A DNA stretch of 64,000 bases, taken from the NCBI GenBank assembly GCA_028713555.1, contig JAQTOA010000004.1, positions 124,001 through 188,000 of the forward strand, given 5' to 3'. Shown piece by piece: positions 35,083 to 43,366 of this stretch (its first letter is position 1; each line of letters starts with the position of its first letter). A model generated the notes under the pieces. That model was given only the letters and a program-made list of their open reading frames with translations. It searched no databases and was not told where the DNA came from. Source of the DNA: Sterolibacterium sp. (lineage in GTDB: Bacteria > Pseudomonadota > Gammaproteobacteria > Burkholderiales > Rhodocyclaceae). A program made the translations under genes and the position numbers.

Positions 35083-36222
35083 CTAGACTTTGAGCCTACC
35101 ACGCTTGGAAGCATGGTAGGCGACAATGCCGAATATCACGGCTATGCCCACATTCAACACGGCAAATGCGGCGGTGGATAGCACGATAAAGCGATCAATC
35201 TTCTCGGAACCAAGATCACGGCTCCCCGTAGCCAACTCGGTACCGGCCAGAAAGAGAATTACCCCCAATACAGCGGGGGGAAATAGACGAAACAAGGTGC
35301 CAATCGAATCGGCGAAGAAGAGACCGACAATCAAGAGCAATGCCCCGAGCATGATGGAAGCGCCACCGGTACGCGCGCCAAACTTGACGTGACCAGCCAT
35401 ACCGCCAGCACCGTGGCACATTGGTATGCCACCTACCACGCTCGACCAGAGATTGAGCAGACCAGTTGACAGTGCGACCTTCCGTTCCGAAACCGGACGA
35501 TCGGGAAACAGGCGATTGTTTTCCTCGGTGATGGCGATCAATGCATTGCCAAAGGTAAGTGGCAATTGTGGCAACGCCAGGAAAACTGCGCCAAACCATA
35601 TATCCCGCCATCCGAAACTAGGCCAGGCAAATTCCGGTAGGCGTAAGACAGGTTTGATCAGCGCCAGGTCGCCGGAGAGAGACGGTTGTTGAAACAGCGC
35701 AACTGCCGCTCCCGCAAACAGCAACAAGACCATAGCGGGGAAGCGGGAACGGGCAAGCAACACCAGCGTCAGCGCCAACAGGACGGCGGCCACTTCCCAC
35801 TGCCCCGACATCATTCGGATACCTTCAAGCATGAAACCGAATCCCAAGCCCATGACCACGCCCAACAAGGCAGGACGAGGGATCCATGCTGACACACGCG
35901 TAGCTATCCCGGTCAGGCCAAGGAACAACCAGATCGCAGCCGTGGCGGCGCTCGCGCCAACCACCATCGTTGACGTAAGCGCCACCCCGCCAGCCGTCTG
36001 GGTAATCGCTGCAGCACCAATAGCCTTCATCGGCTGGACGGGAAACGGCGTTCGGTAGTAAATGCCAGCTGCAATCAATGTGGCGCCAAAACCCAGAAAG
36101 AGGCTGGCCGGATCCATTTTCAGGATCGAGATATAAGCCACTACGAAGGGAATTAAGGTACCGAGGTCACCGAATGCACCAGCAAGTTCATGAAGGTCAA
36201 AACGATTCTTCGCATTGCTCAT
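35083..36222 (-). CDS. MOT1-type molybdate/sulfate transporter
   Basis: 379-aa membrane protein with about 10-11 hydrophobic segments. The hallmark motifs of the MOT1/SulP-like family are present: ELAGAFGDLGTLIPFVVAYI near the N-terminus, PFPVQPMKAIGAAAI, and LPQLPLTFGNALIAITEENNRLFPDRPVSERKVALSTGL. It lacks a STAS domain. Molybdate is the likely substrate by family, sulfate is possible. The start ATG lies 317 bases from korA and is divergently transcribed from it. Confidence 0.85.
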   Translation of the reverse strand: MSNAKNRFDLHELAGAFGDLGTLIPFVVAYISILKMDPASLFLGFGATLIAAGIYYRTPFPVQPMKAIGAAAITQTAGGVALTSTMVVGASAATAAIWLFLGLTGIATRVSAWIPRPALLGVVMGLGFGFMLEGIRMMSGQWEVAAVLLALTLVLLARSRFPAMVLLLFAGAAVALFQQPSLSGDLALIKPVLRLPEFAWPSFGWRDIWFGAVFLALPQLPLTFGNALIAITEENNRLFPDRPVSERKVALSTGLLNLWSSVVGGIPMCHGAGGMAGHVKFGARTGGASIMLGALLLIVGLFFADSIGTLFRLFPPAVLGVILFLAGTELATGSRDLGSEKIDRFIVLSTAAFAVLNVGIAVIFGIVAYHASKRGRLKV

Positions 36223-36539
36223 TAGCCTTGCCTGTCCGTGGATATGCGTCGAATCATAACGCCATCATTGTGTCTTCGAATTAATTTCATTTGATTCTTC
36301 GAAAAAACTTGGGGCCGGATTTCTGACGCTGACGCCCATTTGTCATTTCATTCTGAGGCAGAATCTTGGCCACCGTAAGCACCAACACAAGTTGTCGATA
36401 CAAGCGAGAATTTGCAGAAAGAAACATATTATTTATATGGTCATCCGATTTGATCGAAGTCAAAGGCTGACTAGAATTTTTGATTGCGCTACTGAAAACC
36501 AGTAAAATGCGCGTCCCTAGAACCAGAGCGATGACCGTA
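36223..36539. other. Divergent intergenic region, MOT1-type transporter / korA
   Basis: 317 bases without a supported gene. It is A/T-rich relative to its neighbours and carries the korA promoter at 36480-36508. No known operator was recognised. Confidence 0.6.
36480..36508 (+). promoter_or_regulatory. Sigma70-type promoter of korAB
   Basis: TTGATT at 36480-36485 and TAAAAT at 36503-36508 with an ideal 17-base spacer, 31 bases before the korA start. Seen directly; its activity is inferred. Confidence 0.6.
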
Positions 36540-38411
36540 ATGAATTCCACCATCGAAAACGCAGAAACCCTGAGCAAAGCTAATACTGGCGCTCGACAAG
36601 TCGAAGAAGTCGACAACGTAGTCATCCGTTTCGTCGGGGATTCCGGCGACGGCATGCAGCTTACCGGCACTGAATTTTCCAAGGCGGTGGCCCAAGCCGG
36701 CCACGATTTCGCCACTCATCCGGATTATCCTTCTGAAATCCGCGCACCAACCGGCACGGTGTACGGCGTTTCCGGCTACCAAATCAAGTTCTCCTCGGGC
36801 GAGGTATTCACCTCGGGCGACGCCCCCGACGTACTGGTGGCAATGAACCCGGCGGCGCTCAAGACCAACCTTGCCGACGTTAAGCACGGCGGCCTGATCA
36901 TTGCCAACAGCGGCGCATTTACCCCCGCCAATCTCGAAAAGGCCGGCTACCAAAGCAATCCGCTCGAAGACAGCAGCCTCGACAACTATCGCGTTTACCG
37001 CATTGATATTTCCGAATTCACCGCACAAGCCCTGCGCGATTCAGGCCTGTCGAAAAAAGAGGTGGGACGCTGCAAGAATTACTACGCACTCGGTCTCATG
37101 ATGTGCCTCTACAGCCGTCCGCTGGAAAATGAAATTGCCGACATCTACAAAAAATTTGCCAAGAAGCCTGAGATTGCCAATGCTAACGCCACTGCATTGA
37201 CTGCCGGTTACGCCTATGCTGAAGCCACCGAGATGTTCGCCACCACCTATCAGGTGAGCGTTAAGAATGTCCGTCCAGGCAAGTATCGCAGCATCACCGG
37301 CAATCATGCCACGGCACTGGGTTTCGCTGCCGCTTCGGAGCTTTCCGGCGTGCAGATGTTCCTTGGCTCCTATCCGATCACGCCGGCAACCGAAATCCTG
37401 CAGGAACTGGCCAATCTCAAGCACTTCAACATCACCACCTTTCAGGCCGAGGACGAAATCGGCGGCATCTGTTCGGCGATCGGTGCTGCCTATGGTGGCT
37501 CCCTTGCCCTGACCTCAACCTCCGGCCCTGGTATGGCGCTGAAGACCGAGGCAATTGGACTGGCGGTAATCCTTGAGTTGCCGTTGGTGATCGTCGACGT
37601 GCAACGCGCAGGTCCTTCAACAGGACTGCCGACCAAGATCGAACAGTCCGACCTGTTGCAGGCGGTGTACGGTCGCAACGGCGAGTGTCCGGTGGCGGTG
37701 ATCGCGGCCCACTCGCCGGTGGACTGTTTCGAATGCGCCATCGAGGCCGTCCGTCTCGCCGTAAAATACATGACGCCAGTAATTCTGCTGACGGACGGCG
37801 GCATCGGCAACGCCTCCGAACCCTGGCTGATTCCAGACGTCAGCAGCCTGCCCAAGATTGAGGTGAAGTACCGTAGCCAAGCGGAGGGCTTCCAGGCCTA
37901 TGCCCGCGACGCGAACCTGGCGCGCCCGTGGGTTCGTCCCGGCACGCCCGGCATGGAGCACCGTATCGGCGGGCTGGAGAAGGATTTCCTCACCGGCAAC
38001 ATCTCCCACGATCCACTCAACCACCAGCGCATGAGCGAAGCACGCGCAGCCAAGGTAGCCGGAATCGCCAAGGAAATCCCGCCGCTCAAAGCTGAAGGAC
38101 CGGACAAGGGCGACGTGCTCGTTGTCGGCTGGGGCAGTACCTACGGCTCCATCTCCCAAGCAGTAGGAATGGCGGCGGCGGAAGGAAAATCCGTTGCACA
38201 AGTTCATCTGCGCCACATCAACCCGATGCCGTCCAATCTGGGCGATATGCTGAAACGCTACAAGAAGGTTCTGGTTCCGGAACTCAACCTTGGCCAACTT
38301 TCGAAACTATTGCGCGAGCATTACCTGTGCGATGTGGTTCAGCTCAACAAGATACAGGGCAAGCCTTTCAAGGTGTCCGAGATTTACGACCGCATTATGG
38401 AACTCTGCTAA
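36540..38411 (+). CDS. korA: 2-oxoacid:acceptor oxidoreductase, fused gamma-alpha subunit (KorA type)
   Basis: 623-aa subunit, probably of 2-oxoglutarate:ferredoxin oxidoreductase. Residues about 25-210 are the gamma domain (VVIRFVGDSGDGMQLTGTEFSKAVAQAG). The alpha/pyrimidine-binding domain follows from about 240 (TGNHATALGFAAASELSGVQMFLGSYPITPATEI; AEDEIGGICSAIGAAYGG). The C-terminal part has VLVVGWGSTYGSI. ATG at 36540 is used; 36531 is an alternative three codons upstream. It forms an operon with korB (10 bp apart). Two-subunit enzymes of this kind supply reduced ferredoxin in anaerobic aromatic degraders such as Thauera; here the acceptor is not visible nearby. Confidence 0.92.
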   Translation: MNSTIENAETLSKANTGARQVEEVDNVVIRFVGDSGDGMQLTGTEFSKAVAQAGHDFATHPDYPSEIRAPTGTVYGVSGYQIKFSSGEVFTSGDAPDVLVAMNPAALKTNLADVKHGGLIIANSGAFTPANLEKAGYQSNPLEDSSLDNYRVYRIDISEFTAQALRDSGLSKKEVGRCKNYYALGLMMCLYSRPLENEIADIYKKFAKKPEIANANATALTAGYAYAEATEMFATTYQVSVKNVRPGKYRSITGNHATALGFAAASELSGVQMFLGSYPITPATEILQELANLKHFNITTFQAEDEIGGICSAIGAAYGGSLALTSTSGPGMALKTEAIGLAVILELPLVIVDVQRAGPSTGLPTKIEQSDLLQAVYGRNGECPVAVIAAHSPVDCFECAIEAVRLAVKYMTPVILLTDGGIGNASEPWLIPDVSSLPKIEVKYRSQAEGFQAYARDANLARPWVRPGTPGMEHRIGGLEKDFLTGNISHDPLNHQRMSEARAAKVAGIAKEIPPLKAEGPDKGDVLVVGWGSTYGSISQAVGMAAAEGKSVAQVHLRHINPMPSNLGDMLKRYKKVLVPELNLGQLSKLLREHYLCDVVQLNKIQGKPFKVSEIYDRIMELC

Positions 38412-38421
38412 GGAAGACACC

Positions 38422-39447
38422 ATGAACCAGATTACCGAACTCAAACAGCTCACCAAGAAGGATTTCGAAACCAACCAGGACGTACGCTGGTGTCCCGGTT
38501 GTGGCGACTATGCGGTACTTTCGCAAATCCAGAAGCTGATGCCGACACTCGGCATCCCGCGTGAGAATTTTGCCTTTATTTCGGGTATTGGCTGTTCCAG
38601 TCGGTTTCCGTACTATATGGAGACCTACGGCATGCACGGCATCCATGGCCGCGCTCCAGCCATTGCCACAGGCTTGAAGCTTTCCCGGCCGGAATTGTCA
38701 GTGTGGGTCGTTACCGGAGACGGCGATGCCTTGGCCATCGGCGGCAACCACTTCATCCATGCCATGCGTCGCAATATCGGCCTTAAGGTCATCCTGCTCA
38801 ACAACCGTATCTACGGTCTCACCAAGGGACAATATTCTCCCACCTCGGAAATGGGCAAGAAAACCAAGACCACGCCACTGGGCAGCATCGACCGGCCGTT
38901 CAGCCCGGTGGCACTGGCGTTGGGTGCGGGCGCCACCTTCGTCGCCCGCACGGTGGACTCCGACCAGCAACACATGGCGCAGGTACTAAAGCGTGCGGCG
39001 GAACACGATGGCACGGCGTTCGTCGAGGTTTATCAGAACTGCATCGTGTTCAATGACGGCGCCTACGACTCCATTACCGACAAAGCTACCCGCGCCGATA
39101 CCAGGATGGTGCTGGAGCACGGCAAACCGCTACGGTTCGGCAAAGAAAACAACAAGGGAATCCGCCTGCGCGGACTAGAACCCGAAGTAGTTACGGTGGG
39201 GCAGAACGGTGTCACAGAAGCCGATCTGGTCGTGCATGACGAACATGATACCCACGGCGGACTGGCTTTCTTCCTGTCCCATTTCGCCCTGCCGGAATTC
39301 CCGGTGCCAATCGGAGTTTTCCGCACCGTCAAAGCTCCGGCATACCAGGACTTGAACACTCAGCAAGCCGCAAATGCCCGCGCCAGCAGGGGCAAGGGTG
39401 ATTTGACCAAGCTCCTCCACAGCGGCGAAACCTGGACCATTACCTGA
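38422..39447 (+). CDS. korB: 2-oxoacid:acceptor oxidoreductase, beta (TPP-binding) subunit
   Basis: 341 aa. CPGCGDYAVLSQIQ with the conserved CxxC, GIGCSSRFPYYMETYGMHGIHGRAPAIATGLK, and the TPP motif GDGDALAIGGNHFIHAMRRN...NNRIYGLTKGQ are diagnostic of KorB. It acts with KorA to decarboxylate a 2-oxoacid oxidatively to the acyl-CoA. The start is set by AAGGAAG upstream of 38422. A likely hairpin terminator follows. No ferredoxin or NAD(P)-linking subunit gene is adjacent. Confidence 0.93.
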   Translation: MNQITELKQLTKKDFETNQDVRWCPGCGDYAVLSQIQKLMPTLGIPRENFAFISGIGCSSRFPYYMETYGMHGIHGRAPAIATGLKLSRPELSVWVVTGDGDALAIGGNHFIHAMRRNIGLKVILLNNRIYGLTKGQYSPTSEMGKKTKTTPLGSIDRPFSPVALALGAGATFVARTVDSDQQHMAQVLKRAAEHDGTAFVEVYQNCIVFNDGAYDSITDKATRADTRMVLEHGKPLRFGKENNKGIRLRGLEPEVVTVGQNGVTEADLVVHDEHDTHGGLAFFLSHFALPEFPVPIGVFRTVKAPAYQDLNTQQAANARASRGKGDLTKLLHSGETWTIT

Positions 39448-39468
39448 GCATAGCCTTCAGTTGAAGAA

Positions 39469-39500
39469 GATACCAGCGGCGATCACCTCACGCTGGTATC
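39469..39500 (+). terminator. Hairpin downstream of korB
   Basis: Perfect 10-base arms GATACCAGCG and CGCTGGTATC separated by 12 bases, 21 bases after the korB stop, followed by the T-rich GCGCTTTCTCTTCC. Probably ends korAB transcription; the T-run is imperfect. Confidence 0.5.
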
Positions 39501-39824
39501 GCGCTTTCTCTTCCCTATGAAACCCCGATGGGAAGCGCTTCCGAAGCGCCTAGAAAAAAATTTTAGCTGGCGGCAAACAGCGCGCGCATTCCCATATGGC
39601 GCGCTGAACCCATTGGCATCATGTCGGCACTCGTTTAGAGTTACCCAACCCGGGTGATCCATACTTAAGGTTGCGCATCCATTTAAGAAAACGCAATGCG
39701 TCATCTTCATTGCGATCTTGGATGTTGAATTGAAGGATGGCGGCCTGGTCGCCAGCTTTGTTCGCACACGCAAGTTGGCCGCCTTGTTCTTGCGACAACG
39801 TGAGGGTTCAGGGAAAGATCAACA

Positions 39825-39830
39825 TATAAT
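39825..39830 (+). promoter_or_regulatory. -10 element upstream of ppk1
   Basis: Consensus TATAAT 37 bases before the ppk1 start. No good -35 hexamer at normal spacing is seen, so an activator (for example PhoB) could be needed; no clear pho box was recognised. Confidence 0.45.
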
Positions 39831-39866
39831 GTCGCCACCGTGTTTTAATCGGCCGACAACAACCCC

Positions 39867-41951
39867 ATGCCAACTCCCCGTCGCTATCCTTTAGATCATT
39901 TTCTCAACCGCGAACTTTCACTGCTCGCCTTCAACCGCCGTGTCCTGGCGCAAGCCGCCGACAGCCGGGTACCACTGCTGGAGCGGCTGCGGTTTCTTTG
40001 CATCGTCTCGTCAAACCTGGATGAGTTTTTTGAAATTCGTGTTGCTGGCCTCAAGGAACAAATCAAGCTCGGAAGCCATACGCCCGGGACAGACAACCTG
40101 CAACCGGAGGAAGTCTTCCGCCGCGTCGGTTTGCAGGCGCACACGCTGATTGCCGAGCAATACGCACTGCTGAACGATGCGATTCTGCCGGCCCTGACCG
40201 CCGAAGGCATCGTCTTTCTACGCCGCATTCTGTGGAACGAAGCCCAAAGCAAGTGGATCAGCGACTACTTCTTTCGCGAAGTGATGCCGGTACTGACGCC
40301 GATCGGACTCGACCCGGCCCATCCTTTCCCGCGTGTGCTCAACAAAAGTCTCAATTTCGCTATCGAACTGGATGGCACGGATGCCTTCGGTCGTAGTTCG
40401 GGCGCTGCCATTGTCCAGGCGCCGCGTTCCCTGCCGCGGGTAATCCAGCTGCCAAAGGAGTTGACCGGAATCGACTACGGTTTTGTTTTTCTCTCCTCAG
40501 TGCTGCACCAGCATGTCGGTGAATTGTTTGCCGGCATGAATGTGCTTGGCTGTTACCAGTTTCGCGTTACGCGCAATTCCGACCTGTTCGTCGACGACGA
40601 AGAGGTGAAGAACCTGCGCACTGCCCTACAGGGCGAGTTGCCACAACGTCACTTTGGCGACGCGGTACGCTTGGAAGTCGCAGACAACTGCTCCGATGTC
40701 ATGGCGGATTTCCTGTTGCAGCAGTTCGGTCTGGGCCGCACGGATATTTTCCGCGTGCCGGGCATCGTCAATCTGGTTCGACTGATGTCGGTACCTGACA
40801 GCGTCGATCGTCCCGACCTGAAGTATCTGCCATTTCAACCCGGCCTGCCGAAATCGCTAGCCAAACGTTTCGACATCTTCGCCAGCATCCGCAAGCAAGA
40901 CATCCTGCTGCATCACCCATTCCAGTCGTTCACGCCGGTAATCCAGTTCCTCCAGCAGGCCGCCGACGATTTGCAGGTCGTGGCGATCCGGATGACGGTC
41001 TATCGCACCGGAATCGACTCGGTGCTGCTGGAACACTTGCTGCGCGCTGCCCAGCAAGGCAAGGAAGTTACGGTCGTGGTGGAGTTGATGGCTCGTTTCG
41101 ACGAAGAAGCCAACCTGAATATCGCTGCGCGCCTGGAGGAAGTCGGCGTGCATGTGGTATATGGCGTTTTCGGCTACAAGACGCATGCCAAGATGCTCCA
41201 GGTATTGCGCCGCGAAGAAATCGGCAAGTCTGGTGGCTATCGGCGTTATTGCCACCTCGGCACTGGCAACTATCATCCGCGCACGACGCGCTTCTACACC
41301 GATTTCGGCCTGCTCACCTGTCATAACGAGATCAACGAGGACGTCAATGAGATCTTCAAGCAGCTGACCGGCTTGGGCAAGGCCCATACCCTGCGCCATC
41401 TGTGGCAGGCGCCATTCACCCTGCATTCCATGACACTCGCCGCGATCCATGCCGAAACCGCAGCGGCGCAAGCCGGCCGCAAGGGGCAAATCATCGCCAA
41501 GATGAATTCTCTGGTCGAACCGGAAATAATCGAGGCGCTCTATGAAGCCTCGCAGGCCGGTGTCGAGATCGATCTGATCGTGCGTGGCAGCTGCATTCTG
41601 CGTCCCGGGGTCAAAGGACTTTCCGAGCGCATTCGCGTGCGCTCGGTAATCGGACGCTTCCTCGAGCATTCGCGCATATTTTATTTTTACGCGGACGGTG
41701 AAGAAAGGGTTTATCTCGCCAGTGCCGACTGGATGGAACGAAATTTCTTCCGCCGCATCGAGTCCTGCTTCCCGGTGCTCGACCCCAAACTCAAACGACG
41801 CGTCATCAAGGAAGGTTTGCGCCCCTATCTGACGGACAACAGCCAGGCTTGGGATATGGACAAGCACGGCGACTTCGCCGTCCGAGCCACGCGTCGAGCG
41901 CGCATTTGCGCCCAAGAAGATCTCCTCGCCGAACTGGCGGCAAGCGTTTGA
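39867..41951 (+). CDS. ppk1: Polyphosphate kinase 1
   Basis: 694-aa enzyme that polymerises ATP gamma-phosphate to polyphosphate. Motifs: FLNRELSLLAFNRRVLAQA, VSSNLDEFFEIRVAGL, the phosphorylated-histidine region VYGVFGYKTHAKMLQVLRRE, HLGTGNYHPRTTRFYTDFGLLT, and the C-terminal RGSCILRPGVKGLSERIRVRSVIGRFLEHSR. Length matches the family. It is monocistronic, with a hairpin element beginning 42 bases after its stop. Confidence 0.96.
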   Translation: MPTPRRYPLDHFLNRELSLLAFNRRVLAQAADSRVPLLERLRFLCIVSSNLDEFFEIRVAGLKEQIKLGSHTPGTDNLQPEEVFRRVGLQAHTLIAEQYALLNDAILPALTAEGIVFLRRILWNEAQSKWISDYFFREVMPVLTPIGLDPAHPFPRVLNKSLNFAIELDGTDAFGRSSGAAIVQAPRSLPRVIQLPKELTGIDYGFVFLSSVLHQHVGELFAGMNVLGCYQFRVTRNSDLFVDDEEVKNLRTALQGELPQRHFGDAVRLEVADNCSDVMADFLLQQFGLGRTDIFRVPGIVNLVRLMSVPDSVDRPDLKYLPFQPGLPKSLAKRFDIFASIRKQDILLHHPFQSFTPVIQFLQQAADDLQVVAIRMTVYRTGIDSVLLEHLLRAAQQGKEVTVVVELMARFDEEANLNIAARLEEVGVHVVYGVFGYKTHAKMLQVLRREEIGKSGGYRRYCHLGTGNYHPRTTRFYTDFGLLTCHNEINEDVNEIFKQLTGLGKAHTLRHLWQAPFTLHSMTLAAIHAETAAAQAGRKGQIIAKMNSLVEPEIIEALYEASQAGVEIDLIVRGSCILRPGVKGLSERIRVRSVIGRFLEHSRIFYFYADGEERVYLASADWMERNFFRRIESCFPVLDPKLKRRVIKEGLRPYLTDNSQAWDMDKHGDFAVRATRRARICAQEDLLAELAASV

Positions 41952-41993
41952 GCATACTGGAGATCATGGCTTAATTGTCGATCATAAGGTTTA

Positions 41994-42037
41994 AACCACC
42001 GGCATCAGCCGGTGGTTGTTTGGTTTCCAAAGAAACC
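41994..42037 (+). terminator. Paired hairpins downstream of ppk1
   Basis: First a perfect 10-bp stem AACCACCGGC / GCCGGTGGTT with loop ATCA (41994-42017), then a 6-bp stem GGTTTC / GAAACC with loop CAAA (42022-42037). The first could terminate ppk1, although its T-tail is short. The layout matches the hairpin set at 59882-59929. Confidence 0.5.
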
Positions 42038-42150
42038 CGCCATAAAAGCCCCATTCCCCCAACCGAATTCGATCGCAATGTTACTGAAGTATCAGAGCCA
42101 GAGCTTGTTCCCACACTGCATCCCAATGATGCCTGCTGTTCTCATCTGCC

Positions 42151-43182
42151 CTATCCGCCGAATGCCCTGAGGAGCTCGCGGATGCGGTCTTCTCCATTCC
42201 TGCTGTAGGCCCGCAGTAGGCTCCCTTCGGGAACTTCACCCGTAGCTAATTGACCGATCATCTGATCGGCAACAACCTCAGGACCAATGACAATATCAAG
42301 GGCGGTAAGAACCTCTGCCGAACGAGCAATCAACTCGGGTCGCGGACGAATCTGGCCGTCTGCTCCCTTTAGGTTTGTGTAGAGCATATAGGCCTTGCCT
42401 ACACTTGCCAGAGACGGATCCTTCGTCATGCTCGCCTGCACACGCCTAAAGTCCTCCTCACCGGTAAGCGCCTGTCCCATCAGCCCTCTGAAGATATCGG
42501 CTGGCGTCGAACCCTCAGGGACTCTTGCCAGTTGGGTAATCTCCGCGTGATGCGCATGATCCGGCTTCCCGAAAACTTGTGCAGCACCGAGGAGAAGCAT
42601 GGCAAAGATCGCCTCGTGACGCGTCATGGGCGTATCGATGGCCCCGGGTGCAACGGCAAACCCGCGCACATTGAAATTAGCGACCTCATCAGTTGCGATT
42701 CTTGCCGCCTCAATCTTGGTTAGTCTATATTCCTCATCTCCCGCGACAGCGATCCCCTCCGCAGCCACAATCGAACTCAATCCAACAAAAAGTCCCTGTT
42801 TTCCGATAGCATCTGCAAACGCCCTAAGCAGATTGTATGTTCCGCCTTCGTTAATGTCTTTCATCAGCTTGACCTGTTCCGGATCGCCACGACGACTGAT
42901 ACCCGCACAGGCGACCACACCCATTTGCGGAACGACATCGCGATTACGGTCGCCGAAGAATTGGGTTGCCCGCCGAGCAAACTGCGCCATAGCCTCGGGA
43001 TTCCTGACGTCGGCCTGGATGTAGAGTGAGTTGTCCGTCAGAAGCGGTTCAGGTATTTTGTCCAACGGCTGCACATCACAGCAGGCAACGAGCCAATTGC
43101 GCCTTAGTGCCGCCTGAACTGACGCCGCCCCGATTCCGCTGGCCCCTCCAGTGATCACTAGGGCATTCTGATAAGACAACAT
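42151..43182 (-). CDS. SDR-family oxidoreductase with long C-terminal extension
   Basis: 343 aa. Classical SDR features: cofactor motif VITGGASGIGAA, VVACAGIS, catalytic Ser in GLSSIVAAEG and the YRLTKIE Tyr-x3-Lys pair. The lysine-downstream part VRGFAVAPGAIDTPMT is also typical. About 130 residues after that are longer than in classic 250-residue SDRs (LGAAQVFGKPDHAHHAE..., PEVVADQMIGQLATGE) and not recognised. The substrate is unknown. The start at 43182 has AAGGAG nine bases upstream. A perfect palindrome lies 38-58 bases upstream, so it is probably repressor-controlled. Confidence 0.82.
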   Translation of the reverse strand: MLSYQNALVITGGASGIGAASVQAALRRNWLVACCDVQPLDKIPEPLLTDNSLYIQADVRNPEAMAQFARRATQFFGDRNRDVVPQMGVVACAGISRRGDPEQVKLMKDINEGGTYNLLRAFADAIGKQGLFVGLSSIVAAEGIAVAGDEEYRLTKIEAARIATDEVANFNVRGFAVAPGAIDTPMTRHEAIFAMLLLGAAQVFGKPDHAHHAEITQLARVPEGSTPADIFRGLMGQALTGEEDFRRVQASMTKDPSLASVGKAYMLYTNLKGADGQIRPRPELIARSAEVLTALDIVIGPEVVADQMIGQLATGEVPEGSLLRAYSRNGEDRIRELLRAFGG

Positions 43183-43219
43183 AAAAAGTTTCTCCTTGTT
43201 CTGATTGAACCACAACGAC

Positions 43220-43240
43220 GACCCATACAATGTATGGGTC
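43220..43240. promoter_or_regulatory. Perfect palindromic operator upstream of the SDR gene
   Basis: Arms GACCCATACA and TGTATGGGTC, 10 bases each, around one central base. There is no T-run and it lies where the promoter of the SDR gene should be (minus-strand TTGCTA at about 43259-43264 and TACATT within the palindrome are possible -35/-10). The form suits a TetR-like dimer; no regulator gene lies next to it. Confidence 0.55.
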
Positions 43241-43366
43241 TTTGAAAAGAGATAGCAAATTCAAGCACACGATTTTACCGTTTCATCCCTGTCAATGTTG
43301 ATTACTGGCTTTAAATCACTGAGAAAATCCCCATCTCGCCTTCCCCCTTAAGCACCAGTCCGGGCC

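Larger units (their letters stand above)
39448..39866. other. Intergenic region, korB to ppk1
   Basis: About 420 bases. It holds the korAB terminator hairpin, a small GCGCTTC-CGAAGCGC-type palindrome near 39537-39551, and a -10 box before ppk1. A 96-codon minus frame inside has no recognisable protein features and is not annotated. Confidence 0.55.

Noticed and set aside
39483..39773. 96-codon minus frame between korB and ppk1
   Set aside because: No ribosome-binding site or domain; it overlaps the korB terminator region.
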